DNA of 64,000 nucleotides from Smallanthus sonchifolius. Taxonomy: Eukaryota > Streptophyta > Magnoliopsida > Asterales > Asteraceae. The position numbers and the translations under genes were made by a program. Location: contig CM042025.1 in assembly GCA_023525975.1 (NCBI GenBank), positions 2,061,001 through 2,125,000 of the forward strand, in the 5' to 3' direction. Positions 44,865 through 56,431 of this stretch are shown piece by piece (the stretch's first letter is position 1; each line of letters opens with the position of its first letter). Below the pieces are notes generated by a model, which saw nothing but the letters and a program-made list of their open reading frames with translations, was not told the DNA's origin and searched no databases.

Positions 44865-46121
44865 TTACTGAGTTATCTGGTAAGCCCTTGCTGTGGCCTT
44901 GTTGATGTAAGGTTCTTTCTCTGCACCCTTACCCTTTCCGGATCCTCCCGCTTCCAGCTCTTTACGCTTCCTACAATCTCTGCTCACGTGTCCTTGTCCC
45001 CCACAATTGTGGCATCTTGGCCTTTCCGGACAGTCTCGTGATTGGTGTCCAAACTTGCCACACCTGAAACATCCCACCTGACCCGCCTTACATTCACCTC
45101 CATGTCTCCTCCCACATTTACCGCATAGACCCTCTGCTTCTACCCTTGCCCTCCTATCGTTAGGACCCTGGAGTTCCTCAGCAGTGCGCTTAGCTGCTTG
45201 TTTCTTGGGTGCTTCAGCAATGACTTCAGAGGCAATGTCATCATAGACAACTCCGCTCAGAACAACCACCGACTCAAAGGTACTCGGTGTGTTGGCCTTT
45301 ACAAAGGTACGTATCTTTGGAGGCAACCCTTGAACATAGTAGTGAATTCTCCTTTCCTCAGTCGTTACAAGATGAGGCACCAGGCGTGCCAACTCGTTGT
45401 ACTTTGAAGTATATTGCCGGTGAGTTATGAGTCCGGCTTGTAGAGTCAAGAATTCCCTTTCCACCTTGTGGACCTCATTTTTAGGACAAAACTTTTCAAT
45501 TACCAACGTTTTCAGGTCGCTCCACCTCATCAATCCGACCGCTTGGTCACCCTTAGCCTGTTTCACAGTTTCCCACCAGTGCGCTGCTTCTCCTTTCAAT
45601 GACTTTGCAGCGAACATGACTGCTTGTTCCGGTCGACATTCACTAAGACGAATGGTCGACTCCATGCCGTTAATCCAATCTAAGGTATCTGATGCTTCCT
45701 TCTCCCCAGTAAGCACGGGTGGATCACAACCCCGAAATGCCTTATAGTCACAGCCGCGAGCAGGCGGTGCAACATTTTCTACTAGATTTGGTCCTCCCAT
45801 TGCTGGAAGCACCACAGGCTCTTCAGTTGTGTTAGGGCTCTCCTTGGCCTTCCTCAAGGCTTCGTCTAGTATGGCCGGTAAGGTTTCCTTCAACAGTCGG
45901 GTAAACTCACGGCCAATAGTTGCTTGCACGGCCGGCTCGAACTCGAATGTCTGATCATCTTCTGCCGCATGTTCAACATTGTGCTGACTGACTACCGTAT
46001 CAGTATGGGTAGTGTGAACACTCCCTTCAATCACTTGGTTTGTGCTAGCTCCACCGTGGCGGCCTGTACGCCCACCACGTCTTCCTCCTCCACCCCCTCT
46101 AGTTCCTCCACGTCTAGCCAT
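44865..46121 (-). CDS. Ty3/gypsy Gag polyprotein, 418 aa, intact
   Basis: Gag packages element RNA into cytoplasmic virus-like particles. The start is taken at MARRGG (46121); 21 open codons upstream look like leader. An Arg/Gly-rich N-terminus is followed by the retrotransposon Gag domain at about residues 145-270 (DWINGMESTIRL, AAHWWETVK, FLTLQAGLITHRQY) and three cysteine-histidine knuckles: CGKCGRRHGGEC (about 333), CFRCGKFGHQSRDC (351-364) and CHNCGGQGHVSRDC (370-383). The frame ends at TARAYQITQ, about where related gag-pol frames run into the protease. No frameshift or stop is visible. Only about 250 bp separate it from the polypurine tract, so pol was lost in an ancestor rather than decayed in place. 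Confidence 0.92.
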   Translation of the reverse strand: MARRGGTRGGGGGRRGGRTGRHGGASTNQVIEGSVHTTHTDTVVSQHNVEHAAEDDQTFEFEPAVQATIGREFTRLLKETLPAILDEALRKAKESPNTTEEPVVLPAMGGPNLVENVAPPARGCDYKAFRGCDPPVLTGEKEASDTLDWINGMESTIRLSECRPEQAVMFAAKSLKGEAAHWWETVKQAKGDQAVGLMRWSDLKTLVIEKFCPKNEVHKVEREFLTLQAGLITHRQYTSKYNELARLVPHLVTTEERRIHYYVQGLPPKIRTFVKANTPSTFESVVVLSGVVYDDIASEVIAEAPKKQAAKRTAEELQGPNDRRARVEAEGLCGKCGRRHGGECKAGQVGCFRCGKFGHQSRDCPERPRCHNCGGQGHVSRDCRKRKELEAGGSGKGKGAEKEPYINKATARAYQITQ

Positions 46122-46435
46122 TTCTAACTGAAAGATAGAGAACAAAAGATTTAATTTCACCATGCTAGGGAATATGTAGAACACAATAAGTAAGGTAAGA
46201 TGTTAATATACACTGGCCATCTGCAATTAACCATTACATCACTTCTCGTTTTCCATTTAATCTCTTTCATGATTCCACTAAAGCCTCTATTCTTATCTTG
46301 ACACTCTAAAAGTTAAACTTTACTTACTATACGCTTCTGATGCTTTGACTTGAGTTACCCGTACTGGCATCCGCTACTTGTCCCATTCTCAGTTTAAGTC
46401 TGGACATCGAGGATGTCCAAATCTCTCAAACTATG

Positions 46436-46447
46436 GCTCTGATACCA
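46436..46447 (-). other. Primer-binding site of the gag-only element
   Basis: TGGTATCAGAGC on minus, three bases inside the 5' LTR end; complementary to initiator tRNA-Met. Confidence 0.9.
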
Positions 46448-46450
46448 ACT

Positions 46451-48828
46451 TGTGAGGCCCCAATCCCGGGGGACCTCACGTATTGGATTTATTCATCAAC
46501 ACATAGCACTTTAAACATAAGACATACATTACACAGCGGAAACGATTTAAATCTCTACATATGCAGCGGAAAACATAACATGTCTAAACATAACTTGTCA
46601 AATACAACTGAAACTTGTTTTAATCAACATAATCAAAAGAAAACATAAACAGGATGCCAACTGCTGGTCTTCGGGTAACTCTTCTCGCCAAGCCAAGCAT
46701 CCACTTCCATCTACTACCACCTACACTTAACTGATATGCATACTAAAAATCAGCAACGCTGAGTGAGTTCTAACGTTTACTTTAAATCAATTTTTACAAA
46801 AGATTTACTAAAACACATATACTGCCATTAAGGCTAAACTTGACACTTTACTTTTCAAACATATATACTGCTATTAAGGCTAACTTAACACACTTTACTT
46901 TTCAAACAGTTTAAAACGTATAATAAACCGTCAATTCCTCTTTACTGTACTGCCCTCATGGCTTACATCCATGAACCGACAAGTACCTGGTCAATGCCCC
47001 CATGATCAACGATCATGAACCGACAATACCGCTTATCCGTCAATTCTTTGTTACTACTGTACCGCCCCCATGGTCAACGACCATGAACCGACGAGTACCT
47101 GGTCAATGCCCCCATGATCAACGACCATAAACCGACAATACCGCTTATCCGTCAATTCCTTGTCACTACTTTACCGCCCCCATGGTCAACGACCATGAAC
47201 CGACGAATACCTGGTCAATGCCCCCATGGCTTACATCCATGAACCGACAATACCCTGGTCAATGCCCCCATGGCTTACATCCATGAACCGACAATACCGC
47301 TAAGGGGAGGTTGCGTGGACCTCCCGAGCAACCGCCGTCACTCATCCCAGTTGTACACCTGTTAACGAACCCTAAGGTTCTTACTAATGGGTGGAACCCA
47401 TATCTGACATCTTGTACAAGTAACATCTGTCCCAAGGACCTTTATAAACTGGTACTCATTCCCGAAGGAAAGCTGTTCACTTTACTGTTTATAAAACTTT
47501 CTGAAACATAGCTTATCATATATATCATGCCTTTGTTTATGTATATGAAAATATAGTAAACGCTTGCCCAATGATATATCTTACTTTACTGAAACATAGC
47601 TTATCATATATATCATGCCTTTGTTTATGTATATGAAAATATAGTAAACGCTTGCCAAATGATATATATCTTACTTTACTGAAAACATACTAGCACATAT
47701 ATCATGCCTTTGTTTATGTATATGAAAATATAGTAAACGCTTGCCAAATGATATATCTTACTTTACTGAAAACATACTAGCACATATATCATGCCTTTGT
47801 TTATGTATATGAAAATATAGTAAACGCTTGCCAAATGATATATCTTACTTTACTGAAAACATACTTTTGCCTCTTTTAAACCTTTCACTAAAACATAGAT
47901 TTTCTCTTCAGTTTACAATATATAAAATATAATAAACACTTTACACTAAGTATGCATACCACCCCTAAAGAAGGCAAAAAGGGGATTAGAACTCACCTGG
48001 TATCTAAGCTGCAACGATCTACTGGATCTCACACAATCTAAACAATCATAACAATTTGACACTTATCAGACTTAACTCGACGCTAAACGGTTTAACTACT
48101 CTAACATACTGACTTCACTTAATCAGACCTGATGCCTGCGCACTTAGCAAGTGCGCAAACTCTGCCTCCTGCGCACTTAGCAAGTGCGCAGTCTTCCCTT
48201 CCTGCGCACTTAGCAAGTGCGCAGGCTTTCCTTCCTGCGCACTTAGCAAGTGCGCAGGTCCCTCTTCCTGCGCACTTAGCAAGTGCGCAGGACCTGCTCT
48301 GTGCGCACTTAGCAAGTGCGCACGACCTGTTCTTGGCGAAAAACCCTAACTTTCGCATTCGGGTCTGATCACTTCAAGATCCCGAACCTGTTTGCATTTA
48401 AAACGCTCGTTTTCCATTAAGGAACTCAAATCTATGCTTATCTTTCCGTTTCATCTGATTAAACATAACCTTTTCACCCAAAACCCGAAAAACCCAAAAA
48501 CGAACTAAAACTCATATCTAGGAGAATCAGTTACCTGTAATCACTTCCTTTTTGTTGCTAAACACTCACGAGACTCTTGCTAACGATCCTTGAAGCTCTA
48601 ATCCGAAAACCGGGACTTTCTCTCTCTAGAATCTCTCTCACTTTCTCTCTCTAAAAATCCGGAAATGAGGATGGAAATGAGAGCTTTTGGCTGATCTTGA
48701 GGCTTATAAGGGCCCGACCCTTGCCCCTTTCGGCCCATACACCCCGGCCCAAGCCCGCTTCCTTTCTTTTTTTTTTAAGTTTTAATTCCTCGTGAATTCT
48801 CTCGTGCTCTAAAACTCGGGATGTTACA
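46451..48828 (-). repeat. 5' LTR of the gag-only element
   Basis: 2378 bp and nearly identical to 42222-44598, including the hairpin array (48137-48322) and both tandem blocks. It would supply the promoter of the genomic RNA. Confidence 0.92.
48137..48322. repeat. Hairpin array, six units, second LTR copy
   Basis: Same 33-bp period and same units as 43908-44093. One base directly after the first unit differs (GCGCAA for GCGCAG). Confidence 0.97.
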
Positions 48829-49359
48829 GTTTAGCTAGATTTCCAACAATCTAACACTAATTATCAACATGCATAATAAATTTTGGATTTCTATAAGACC
48901 CACCAACTAACACATTAATGGTGAAATCAAAAGGAAGATAATCACTTACTTGATGTTAGGAAGGTGATGTGCAAGCCAAAACCTTCACAATTCAAGCTTC
49001 AATTGCATGAATCTTGCTTCAACACTCTTTTCTCTCTTGAATCATCGACCCAAACACAAAACACCAAAATCCCAATTTTGACTCCTCATTAGTCAAATAT
49101 GGCACATTTGCCATGCTACACATTCAGCCCCTCAACTTTCATTTCACCCATTTTTATTCCAAAACTACACAAAAACTAACATAACTCCATACAAACTTGA
49201 AACCCACTTGTTTCAACTTATTTCTAAAATATTATTTCAACCATAATATTATTCAGAACATTTATTTATTTTATAACGAAACCCGGATTTTGGTTCGTTA
49301 CAAATCACCTCCCCTTATTTGGGTTTCGTCCCCGAAACCCGACTTTACACAAAGAGGTT

Positions 49360-49625
49360 CGGATAATATTTGAGCATCTCTTCCTCGGTTTCCCAAGTCA
49401 TTTTCGCTCCCTTTCTATATTTTCATCTCACCAAAATTTGGCTAATCTCTTTATTGTGTAAATGCTTCACTTTTCTATCCAAGATTGCCACAGGTTTCTC
49501 AACATAATTCAACTTTTCATCAATCTCAATATCATCCAATGGAACAAAAGTAGACTCATTCGCTAGACATTTTCGTAAATGGGACACATGCAACGTGTTA
49601 TAAAGTCTACTTAGTCCCTTTCGTT
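49360..49625 (-). pseudogene. Chromovirus pol C-terminal fragment
   Basis: Homologous to the last ~95 codons of the pol frame at 60361 (integrase tail and chromodomain, QVLVRWKH-like region), with a stop and several changes. It abuts the polypurine tract and LTR. Confidence 0.75.
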
Positions 49626-49637
49626 ACACTTTACCTT

Positions 49638-50265
49638 TGGAGTGATTTTTTTTTTACCTTTTTAATACATTTCTGGTGACCGTTAGTATTTTAACCTTAG
49701 TTTTAAAATAAAGAACTGAGAAACCGAATAAACGTTTATACACAGTATATAAAAGATAATCACATGTAGTGAAAAAGAGCGAAAGATAAATATAATATTG
49801 TCATACTCGTGATTCTAAATTTTAAGTTGATTCCACACATTTTAGTCTTTTAACACTCATTGTGATTTAATCTTGGAAAAGTAATGGTAAAATTGTAAAA
49901 GCAGATACACAATTAGGCTATTTGTAATAGTTACGTTATAGAAGGGTGGACCACGTGGCCCGTGATTGGACGTGAAACCAACCACCTCCTTAGGGCGTGT
50001 GCGCACCAGTGAGGCAAATCATGAGCACAAGGCGGGGTGTATGTTGTGCGACCAATAAATACGTTTAAAAATTAATTTTTCAATTAATGATGGAAGTAAT
50101 TGGGGATTTATTCTAAACCGTCTGCAAACGTTAAATATACATTACTAATTACAAGAAACCAATACAGGTTATCCTGGTACAACAACAAAACACATAAAAT
50201 TAAAAATCGATAAAATATTTTTGCAGGCTACTCACACAAACACGTAACTTAGGGTTTTTAAGTCT
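49638..50265. other. BOR 3' flank
   Basis: Contains the 3' UTR side of the boron transporter gene, otherwise AT-rich. Nothing else recognised. Confidence 0.4.
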
Positions 50266-53200
50266 TCACTTCTGGGGACTTTTTCCCAACGAAGACGGTG
50301 CCATGGGGCTAAACGGTTCCCTTGCAGCAGACCGAGGACTATGCAATGCTCGGAGCTCATCAACCCTAGGGCTGTACGCGTTCATGGATACCCGTGGACT
50401 CCTGCCGTCTCTCGACGGCGTCACGGTCGTGCTCGTAACCCTAGAACTGCACGTTCGCCTGATTTCACCCCGGCTTCTCGTAATTACTTCATCCAGCACT
50501 TCTCCGGCGTCTGCGGTGGAAGTTCTAGCACCAAATTCCCCCTCCTGATTCCACAATCAAACCTCACAATTACTTATTTAATTATTTTCAATCACAAACA
50601 AAAATAAACCCTAATTTTGCTTACCTGAGGATAATTGAAAGGTATCGCAGGTGCCTCCTCATACTCCGCTGCATCCAGATCCTGAAGATGCACGCCTTTG
50701 AAAAATTTAGGCAAAATGTATTGCCGTACCGGAACTAACAGCATGATCATCAACGGGAATAGAAGTCCGGCGATCGGAATCCATGTGATTCCGAAGCAGA
50801 CTAGCAGGTACGTCGTTTGGAACAACGTAAACGTCGCAATCGTCATAAACGGAACAGTTTCCACAAACGTCGCATGGTAATCCTCCAGAACTCTGCAAGG
50901 TAAAATTAGGTCATATTAGGTTAAATTAGATCAAATTGAAATAAAACTTGATCGAGAAAGACGAATTACTTGAATCTCCGGCTTGGTGCGATGAAGAGGA
51001 GTAAAATTCGTTCCCAAAATTGGTTTCCCGGTAAGCTTTCAATAGCCATGAAAGCAAAATAGCCCCAAAGAACGGAAGTTGGAATGAGTTTCAAAAACGG
51101 CATTGCTGCAACACAACCACCAACCATACAGGATTGAAGCAGGTTACTGACTCGTTGTTCTTTGACTTCAACGGGCAAGAGATCATCGATCTCTTTTTCA
51201 ACATCGAATACAGTCTCATCCACTGGTGCATCAATGTTCCCCATGCTTGAAGCTAATTGAACAGTTGATTCTTTTAGTTCTTTCAAGCCACGGTCGGACG
51301 GTCCTTGGTGGACTAATGGAGTTTGCATCTGATGATATGCTTCTTGCATGTTGCCATATAGTTGTCCTAAGCTTGAGTTCATTTTCATACTTTCGCGCGC
51401 TGTCTCAACAAGTCGGTTTCTAAGCAACTGCATATTCATATTCACATTCAAATGAGATTGTGTCAAGACATTTGAGATAAGGGTGCTTGGTTTTAAAAAC
51501 ACGCATGAGGCGCTTTTGTGTAGGCGAGCGTTGTACACAAGGCAGATGAGGCGCGCTTTTCAGGCTAAAAATTAGCATAAGGCGCAGTGTTGAGGGGTGC
51601 TTTTTGTACAGGTGCTGGATTTGTACTTGAGGATGTTACAACAAGCTTTTTAGGTTGTGCATATAGGTACTTTAGGTATTAAACCATATATATAGCTTAT
51701 TTGTGTCTAAATTTTGGGAAAATTATGCTAGAAACCTATGAGAGATATATTAAAATTTTATATCATAACTAGTGTCTTGCGTACAAAAAGTGGTGTGCTT
51801 TGTGCCTCGGTTTTAGACCCTTTCTCCTCGGCGTGCTTCTCGCTTTTTAAAACCGAAGGGTATAACAGTTTATACCTGGTGTTTCAGAGTTGCAAGACTC
51901 TTGGTATGCATAGGAGATTGTGGAATGACACCATTAGATGGGGGGATTCCAAGTAGACCACACAGTAATGTCTGCCATGAATGCACACCGTTAGATAAGG
52001 GGTTGTTTGGTAATTGGTATAATGCAGAATACAAATCTTTGAAAAGTTAACAAGTTAGAAGCACACCAGAAACCCTAAAAGAAGCAAATCGTAGTGGAAA
52101 GACGGTGGCTTTCTCAAATTGAATTCTTTCTGTTGAGCAAGCTGAGAAGCTACACTGTGGTCAAAGTAGTACAGTACAGCGATCATCGTAGCGGGAATGA
52201 AAGCTCCAAATATGAAGAGAATTGGTACATTTAACATATCCTGCAATTTATAATTTCAAATCATTTAGTTCGCTTTGTACTGAGAAATCATATGACTATA
52301 TGAGTACAGGTTTGATCCCAGGATGGTTTGGCAGACATGGGGATCCCTTAAACCAAACACCACTTATCATTCCCATTCTCATTCTCTTATTCCCAAACCC
52401 TCAATCCAAACACCCCCTTACCTTGATAACTGTCCAGTTGTCATATGCACCAGGAGACCATGGGTTTGGGCTAAAAAGCCGCCTTGGAATTCCTTTTGGA
52501 ACACTTGCTGCAGGTGCATAGGAAACTGCTGTCCAAACTAGGACCATTAAGGGCACCCCATAATCTGCAATAAGGCTTCTAATCCAACCTGCAAACATAG
52601 AAGAAATGATTATAAGACCCATGTTTGGGTACAATAGAACCGATTTTGATTGTTTATCTTCATTTTATATGTAAATCCGTAAAAAATCATAACTTTCCAC
52701 ACAACAATAGCAGAGGCAAATCCAAACACTATCTCATGCAACCCGTTTTGTTACAGGTTATGTTTTGACAAAACATCAGCATACATACCAGAACCATATC
52801 TCCATGATCTAGCTTTCCGGCTTTTCAATCCAGTCAGTAAAAGGCCAAAAGACAAAACAAGGGCAAACATTCCATTCGCGAATCTCCATGAAGGAATAAA
52901 CTCGATTAATCTTGTGTCTGCTCGTTCTGGTATGCGAAATTCATCTACTAGTCCCTGAATAACATCAAATCAGAATCAAATCCCATATATAATTCAATTC
53001 ATGGTATGAAAATTTATAAATTGAAAATCAAATATACTTACTCTGATGGCCTGTTGCATAAACAGCATGGCAATGAGCAGGCCAAAGAGTTCACCAGCTA
53101 CACGTGTAAACCGGTTAATAATAGAACATGCTCCTAGTATGGCTAGCAAGAACAACAAGGCTGCAGTCCACACACATACCCTGAGATTTGAAGTAAACAA

Positions 53201-54402
53201 AGAATCATACAACAAATTCTAAACATCAAAAATGTATTACACAAGAAGACAAGTGTTAATACTTAATACCATAAAAAAAACCAACATAATTTCTCATCTT
53301 GAACGAAAAGAATCTTTCAATCCAGTTTTGGACTTTTTGGTATATTGAAGTCCTTAAACTAGTTTAAAATACACACCTCTGTAAAACCAACGATAAAAAG
53401 CCTGTTACTAGCACAATCATTACATATGGGGAGGCTATGCAGACGGTCTTTTTGTTACATGGATGTTATATTGACTTTTTTGTTGACATTGAATACCACC
53501 CCATAATTTTCCATTGGTCTTGATATAAACCATACCGGTCCTCAAGGGGACATCCTGGTGGTTAAGTAATGTGTCCCACAATGAAAAGGTTGGGGGTTCA
53601 AATCCTATAGGGTGCATGTTTGGTGTATTTATCCTAGAAAATCTAGGTGGTGGTGTTAAGAAAACTATAAACCATACCATCTCAATGATTCAAAAACTTA
53701 TCATTTTTGCATACTTGCAATGACATTTTAAGTTGGTCTTTTATGGTATTAGCCCTAAAATAATCATAAAAACAACTCATACATAATCATATATGTAATT
53801 ACCAAGAACAATATGAAACAAATGAAGAAAGACAACAGAAATGCTTACCATCCAGTCCATGCAAGAAACAATTTATGCCCCAATTCTGGTCTTTGTTTAG
53901 CAAAGTTATACATGAAGGTGTACATAAGAACAGTAGGCTCTGCCACACCTAAAATCAACAAAGGTTGACCTCCAATAACAGAATGTATGATTCCACATAG
54001 TGCAGTAGAAGCCAATGTTTGAACAGCAGTCAAAGCTCCCTCTGCAAGCACCAAATTAACCACACAAAGTTAACAAAGAAAACCTCAATATTCAAATCAA
54101 TTGCCTGATTCTCCAATCTATTTTGCATACCAGTGTTTCGTTCCAGTTGTTCCCCAAATGATATAACTGGAATTGCAGAAGCGAAGAATATATATGTTGT
54201 TGGAGCCAAAATTCTATAGTATGAAGATTGAATGATAAATCAGTATGATAGAAGATTAGTAAACCCTAAATTGATGAAAAATAGTATTCAATGAGTACCG
54301 GAAACCTGCACGGAAGCCGCCGGTCCAGTCCTGCTTGTAACACTTCAGTCGTCCGTCTAGGTCATTTTTAATTCCTTGAAAAGGAACAAATGTCTCTTCC
54401 AT
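50266..54402 (-). CDS. BOR: Boron (borate) transporter BOR, 11 exons, 708 aa, intact
   Basis: Plant BOR proteins are SLC4-like plasma-membrane borate exporters for xylem loading or boron tolerance. Exons (minus): 54402-54299, 54213-54131, 54041-53849, 53180-53042, 52954-52789, 52588-52422, 52240-52067, 51971-51876, 51427-50970, 50892-50625, 50544-50266. All junctions are GT-AG and phases agree; the sum is 2127 nt. The N-terminus METTF-like MEETFVPFQGI leads into FRAGFRILAPTTYIFFASA; further family blocks are QTLASTALCGIIHS, GIPPSNGVIPQSPMHTKSL, ETARESMKMNSSLGQLY, acidic di-leucine EKEIDDLLPVE, VLWGYFAFMAIESLPGNQF, IPIAGLLFPLMIMLLVPVRQY and AEYEEAPAIPFNYPQ. The tail is Ser/Arg-rich. Length is close to Arabidopsis BOR1 (about 704 aa). 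Whether it is BOR1-like or BOR4-like was not settled. Confidence 0.95.
53537..53665 (+). mobile_element. tRNA-derived SINE (family 3) inside BOR intron 3
   Basis: Perfect 13-bp duplication TATAAACCATACC (53524-53536, 53666-53678). A GGGACATCCTGGTGGTTAAG start and GGGGTTCAAATCC B box. Antisense to the gene, well away from the splice sites. Confidence 0.85.
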
Positions 54403-54587
54403 TACGCTGGTGATTCGACCAACGGGAACTTACTCCGGCCGAACGTGAATTCGTTGAATCGTTGTTTGAGATTTGTTTTTGTGGAATTACTTGGTAGCCA
54501 TTGGTAGAAATGAAGTAATTATTTCGAAATAAATTGCAAATCTGAGCAATGTGTTTGAGAAGGATCGAAGAACGGAGGTGATTTATA
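54403..54587 (-). promoter_or_regulatory. BOR core promoter and 5' leader with a short uORF
   Basis: A TATA-like TATAAAT lies at 54587-54581 on minus. Transcription starting about 30 bp on would give a leader of about 150 nt. It contains the minimal uORF ATG GCT ACC AAG TAA at 54501-54487, ending 84 nt before the main ATG. uORF-dependent repression under high boron is known for Arabidopsis BOR1; here it is a prediction. Confidence 0.55.
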
Positions 54588-54821
54588 GAGATCGGAATGT
54601 GGTAGGGTTTTGAGGGGAAAAAGAAGTGTCAAAATCGAGGAAAAAAGGAGATGTGAAAATGGTGGTCAAAAGGAGGTGAAATCGAAAAGAACATCCACTG
54701 TCATGGATCAGAGGTGCACCGGAGACGATAGTATTATAGTGATTTTGAGTTGTGAACACAAAGCAGCTTAAAGAATACCGACTGACAGACTACAAGGCTA
54801 GCTGGCTTCACCATTATTTTA

Positions 54822-54829
<8 letters not shown>

Positions 54830-54878
<49 letters not shown>
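54830..54878. repeat. (AT)n microsatellite
   Basis: Uninterrupted AT run upstream of BOR. Confidence 0.9.
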
Positions 54879-54879
<1 letters not shown>

Positions 54880-54882
<3 letters not shown>

Positions 54883-55055
54883 AACCGCAATTTGGATCAC
54901 TGACGGGCTACTGACCCATCCAATCATCTCCACCGACCACCTCCCTTAGAAGGAAAACCATCATAGGTGAGAAAACTCTCTGGCCCAGCCTAGACCCTAT
55001 TTTTTTGTCACAAGTGGGACTTAAACCCAAGACCTCCCTATTTTAATAAATAATG
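54880..55055 (-). mobile_element. Truncated SINE (family 1)
   Basis: Matches 7324-7530 from its tail up to the B-box area (AATTTGGATCACTGACG, GTCACAAGTGGGACTT); the head of the element is missing. It abuts the AT run. Confidence 0.7.
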
Positions 55056-55612
55056 TCACGTGTCATCACCATAGTTTTTCTCACCAAAATCTTCTAATTT
55101 CCCTTATTTTTAGTAAGTTTGAATTTTAAAATTTAATTATGTTAATGTTTTTATTTTTCAAAAAAGATAATATAAAATTTGAATTATTACTTAATTAAGA
55201 AAACAAAGAATTTTATTTCTTGTTTTACACATTATTTTAATTTTTTTTACATATTAGTGTATTTTTATTTTTTTATTAAACACCCCATGTAATACATGGG
55301 TATATAACCTAGTATTTTACATATGTGTATTTGGAGGAGGAAAGAACAATAATGCACTTGCCTCCCTCTAAGGTTTAGCATTTTTCATTTGATACCCCTG
55401 TACTTATAACTTGAACTTTTATAGGGTTATGTGATGATGAATTTAGGCATGATTTTGTTTGAATTGAGCTTATATCAAGCTTGATTTTGAGCTCGGATAA
55501 TTTAAGAAAATTTTTAAACATATAACGAGTTAGAACTTGAGTTTATAAACTTATTATTTGAATCTTATCGTGTTTTTTAAGGATTACAAAATATATAGGT
55601 ATAATGTACGTA
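55056..55612. other. AT-rich spacer
   Basis: No gene or identifiable repeat end. Confidence 0.4.
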
Positions 55613-55620
55613 TTTATGAT

Positions 55621-56084
55621 TAGGGATGTAAAAGAGTGGAGCTGTTCGTGAGCTATTCGAGATCAATTCGCTAAAAACTTGAAATGTGTTAAGCTTACAC
55701 CCGAGCTCAAGAATTTAATAGAGCTCATTTGATAAACAAGCTCGACACCAAACTTCACATACGTAAACTCATGAGTTTATTATTTAATTACATAATAATT
55801 GTTATTATATATAAAATTATGATAAACATAACTAAATAATATATATTTTGTTATATGTATCTATAATTATATTATATATATATATAAAACTATATATGTA
55901 TATAAATAAAATAATTAATTAATAAATAATAAAACAAGTCGAGATAGAGTTTTAAAAATTATTAACGGGCTAAGCTGGAACTTTAGATACAAAAGCTTCA
56001 AACGAGTCGAACTCTCGCTCTCATAAATTAAACGAGTTGAGCTCAAGATTAGACGGGCTTAATCTCAGCTCATTTACACCCTTA
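55621..56084. mobile_element. hAT MITE
   Basis: Perfect 8-bp duplication TTTATGAT (55613-55620, 56085-56092). Ends TAGGGATGTAAAAGAG and, reversed, TAAGGGTGTAAATGAG. Subterminal GAGCT/AGCTC motifs. Non-coding. Confidence 0.88.
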
Positions 56085-56431
56085 TTTATGATAAGTGGAC
56101 TCGATTTTTCTACTAGACTCTCTTAGGAGCAAGATTATGGAAGTCTTGCGTTGAGTTAACTTGGAGCATTGACCTCAAGATTAAGTTGTGAAGATCAAGT
56201 TACGACATGGGTATTTAAAACTACAATAATAATAAAAAAAAGAAAAAAAAAAGAACAAGGCGTTATTGTGCAATATTAATCTATGTTTCATAGTTGTTGC
56301 ATTTATTTAACTCGAACTATATTGTTAACCTTTGAGAATATGGTTAGAAGAGCTTATTGATGTGTGAACTTCATAGCATTTTATTTCTTGTAAGGCTTCA
56401 AAGTGAACTCTATGATAACCTTCGTGAGAAG

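Larger units (their letters stand above)
42222..48828 (-). mobile_element. Gag-only LTR retrotransposon (TR-GAG-like), young and complete
   Basis: Perfect 5-bp duplication GTTTA (42217-42221, 48829-48833). 5' LTR 48828-46451, primer site 46447-46436, gag 46121-44865, polypurine-rich AAGGAGGGTAGA near 44614-44603, 3' LTR 44598-42222. The internal region is only 1.85 kb: gag and no protease, RT, RNase H or integrase. By hand I count about 16 differences between the two LTRs (about 0.7%), so insertion is recent. Mobility would need enzymes supplied in trans. Confidence 0.93.
40811..49637 (-). mobile_element. Truncated Ty3/gypsy chromovirus (family R) split by the gag-only element
   Basis: Order in its own direction: C-terminal end of pol (49625 down to about 49360), polypurine tract (49303-49321), 3' LTR (49302-48834, continued at 42221-40811). 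The LTR totals about 1.88 kb when the insertion (42222-48828) and one duplication copy (48829-48833) are set aside. The right boundary at about 49637 is where homology to 60319-60660 ends; everything 5' of the pol tail is gone. Confidence 0.85.

Noticed and set aside
45427..45747. Plus-strand frame opposite gag
   Set aside because: Antisense shadow of the intact gag CDS.
50303..50607. Plus-strand frames over the last BOR exon
   Set aside because: Antisense to the GC-rich BOR tail exon, whose splice phase and family match are clear.
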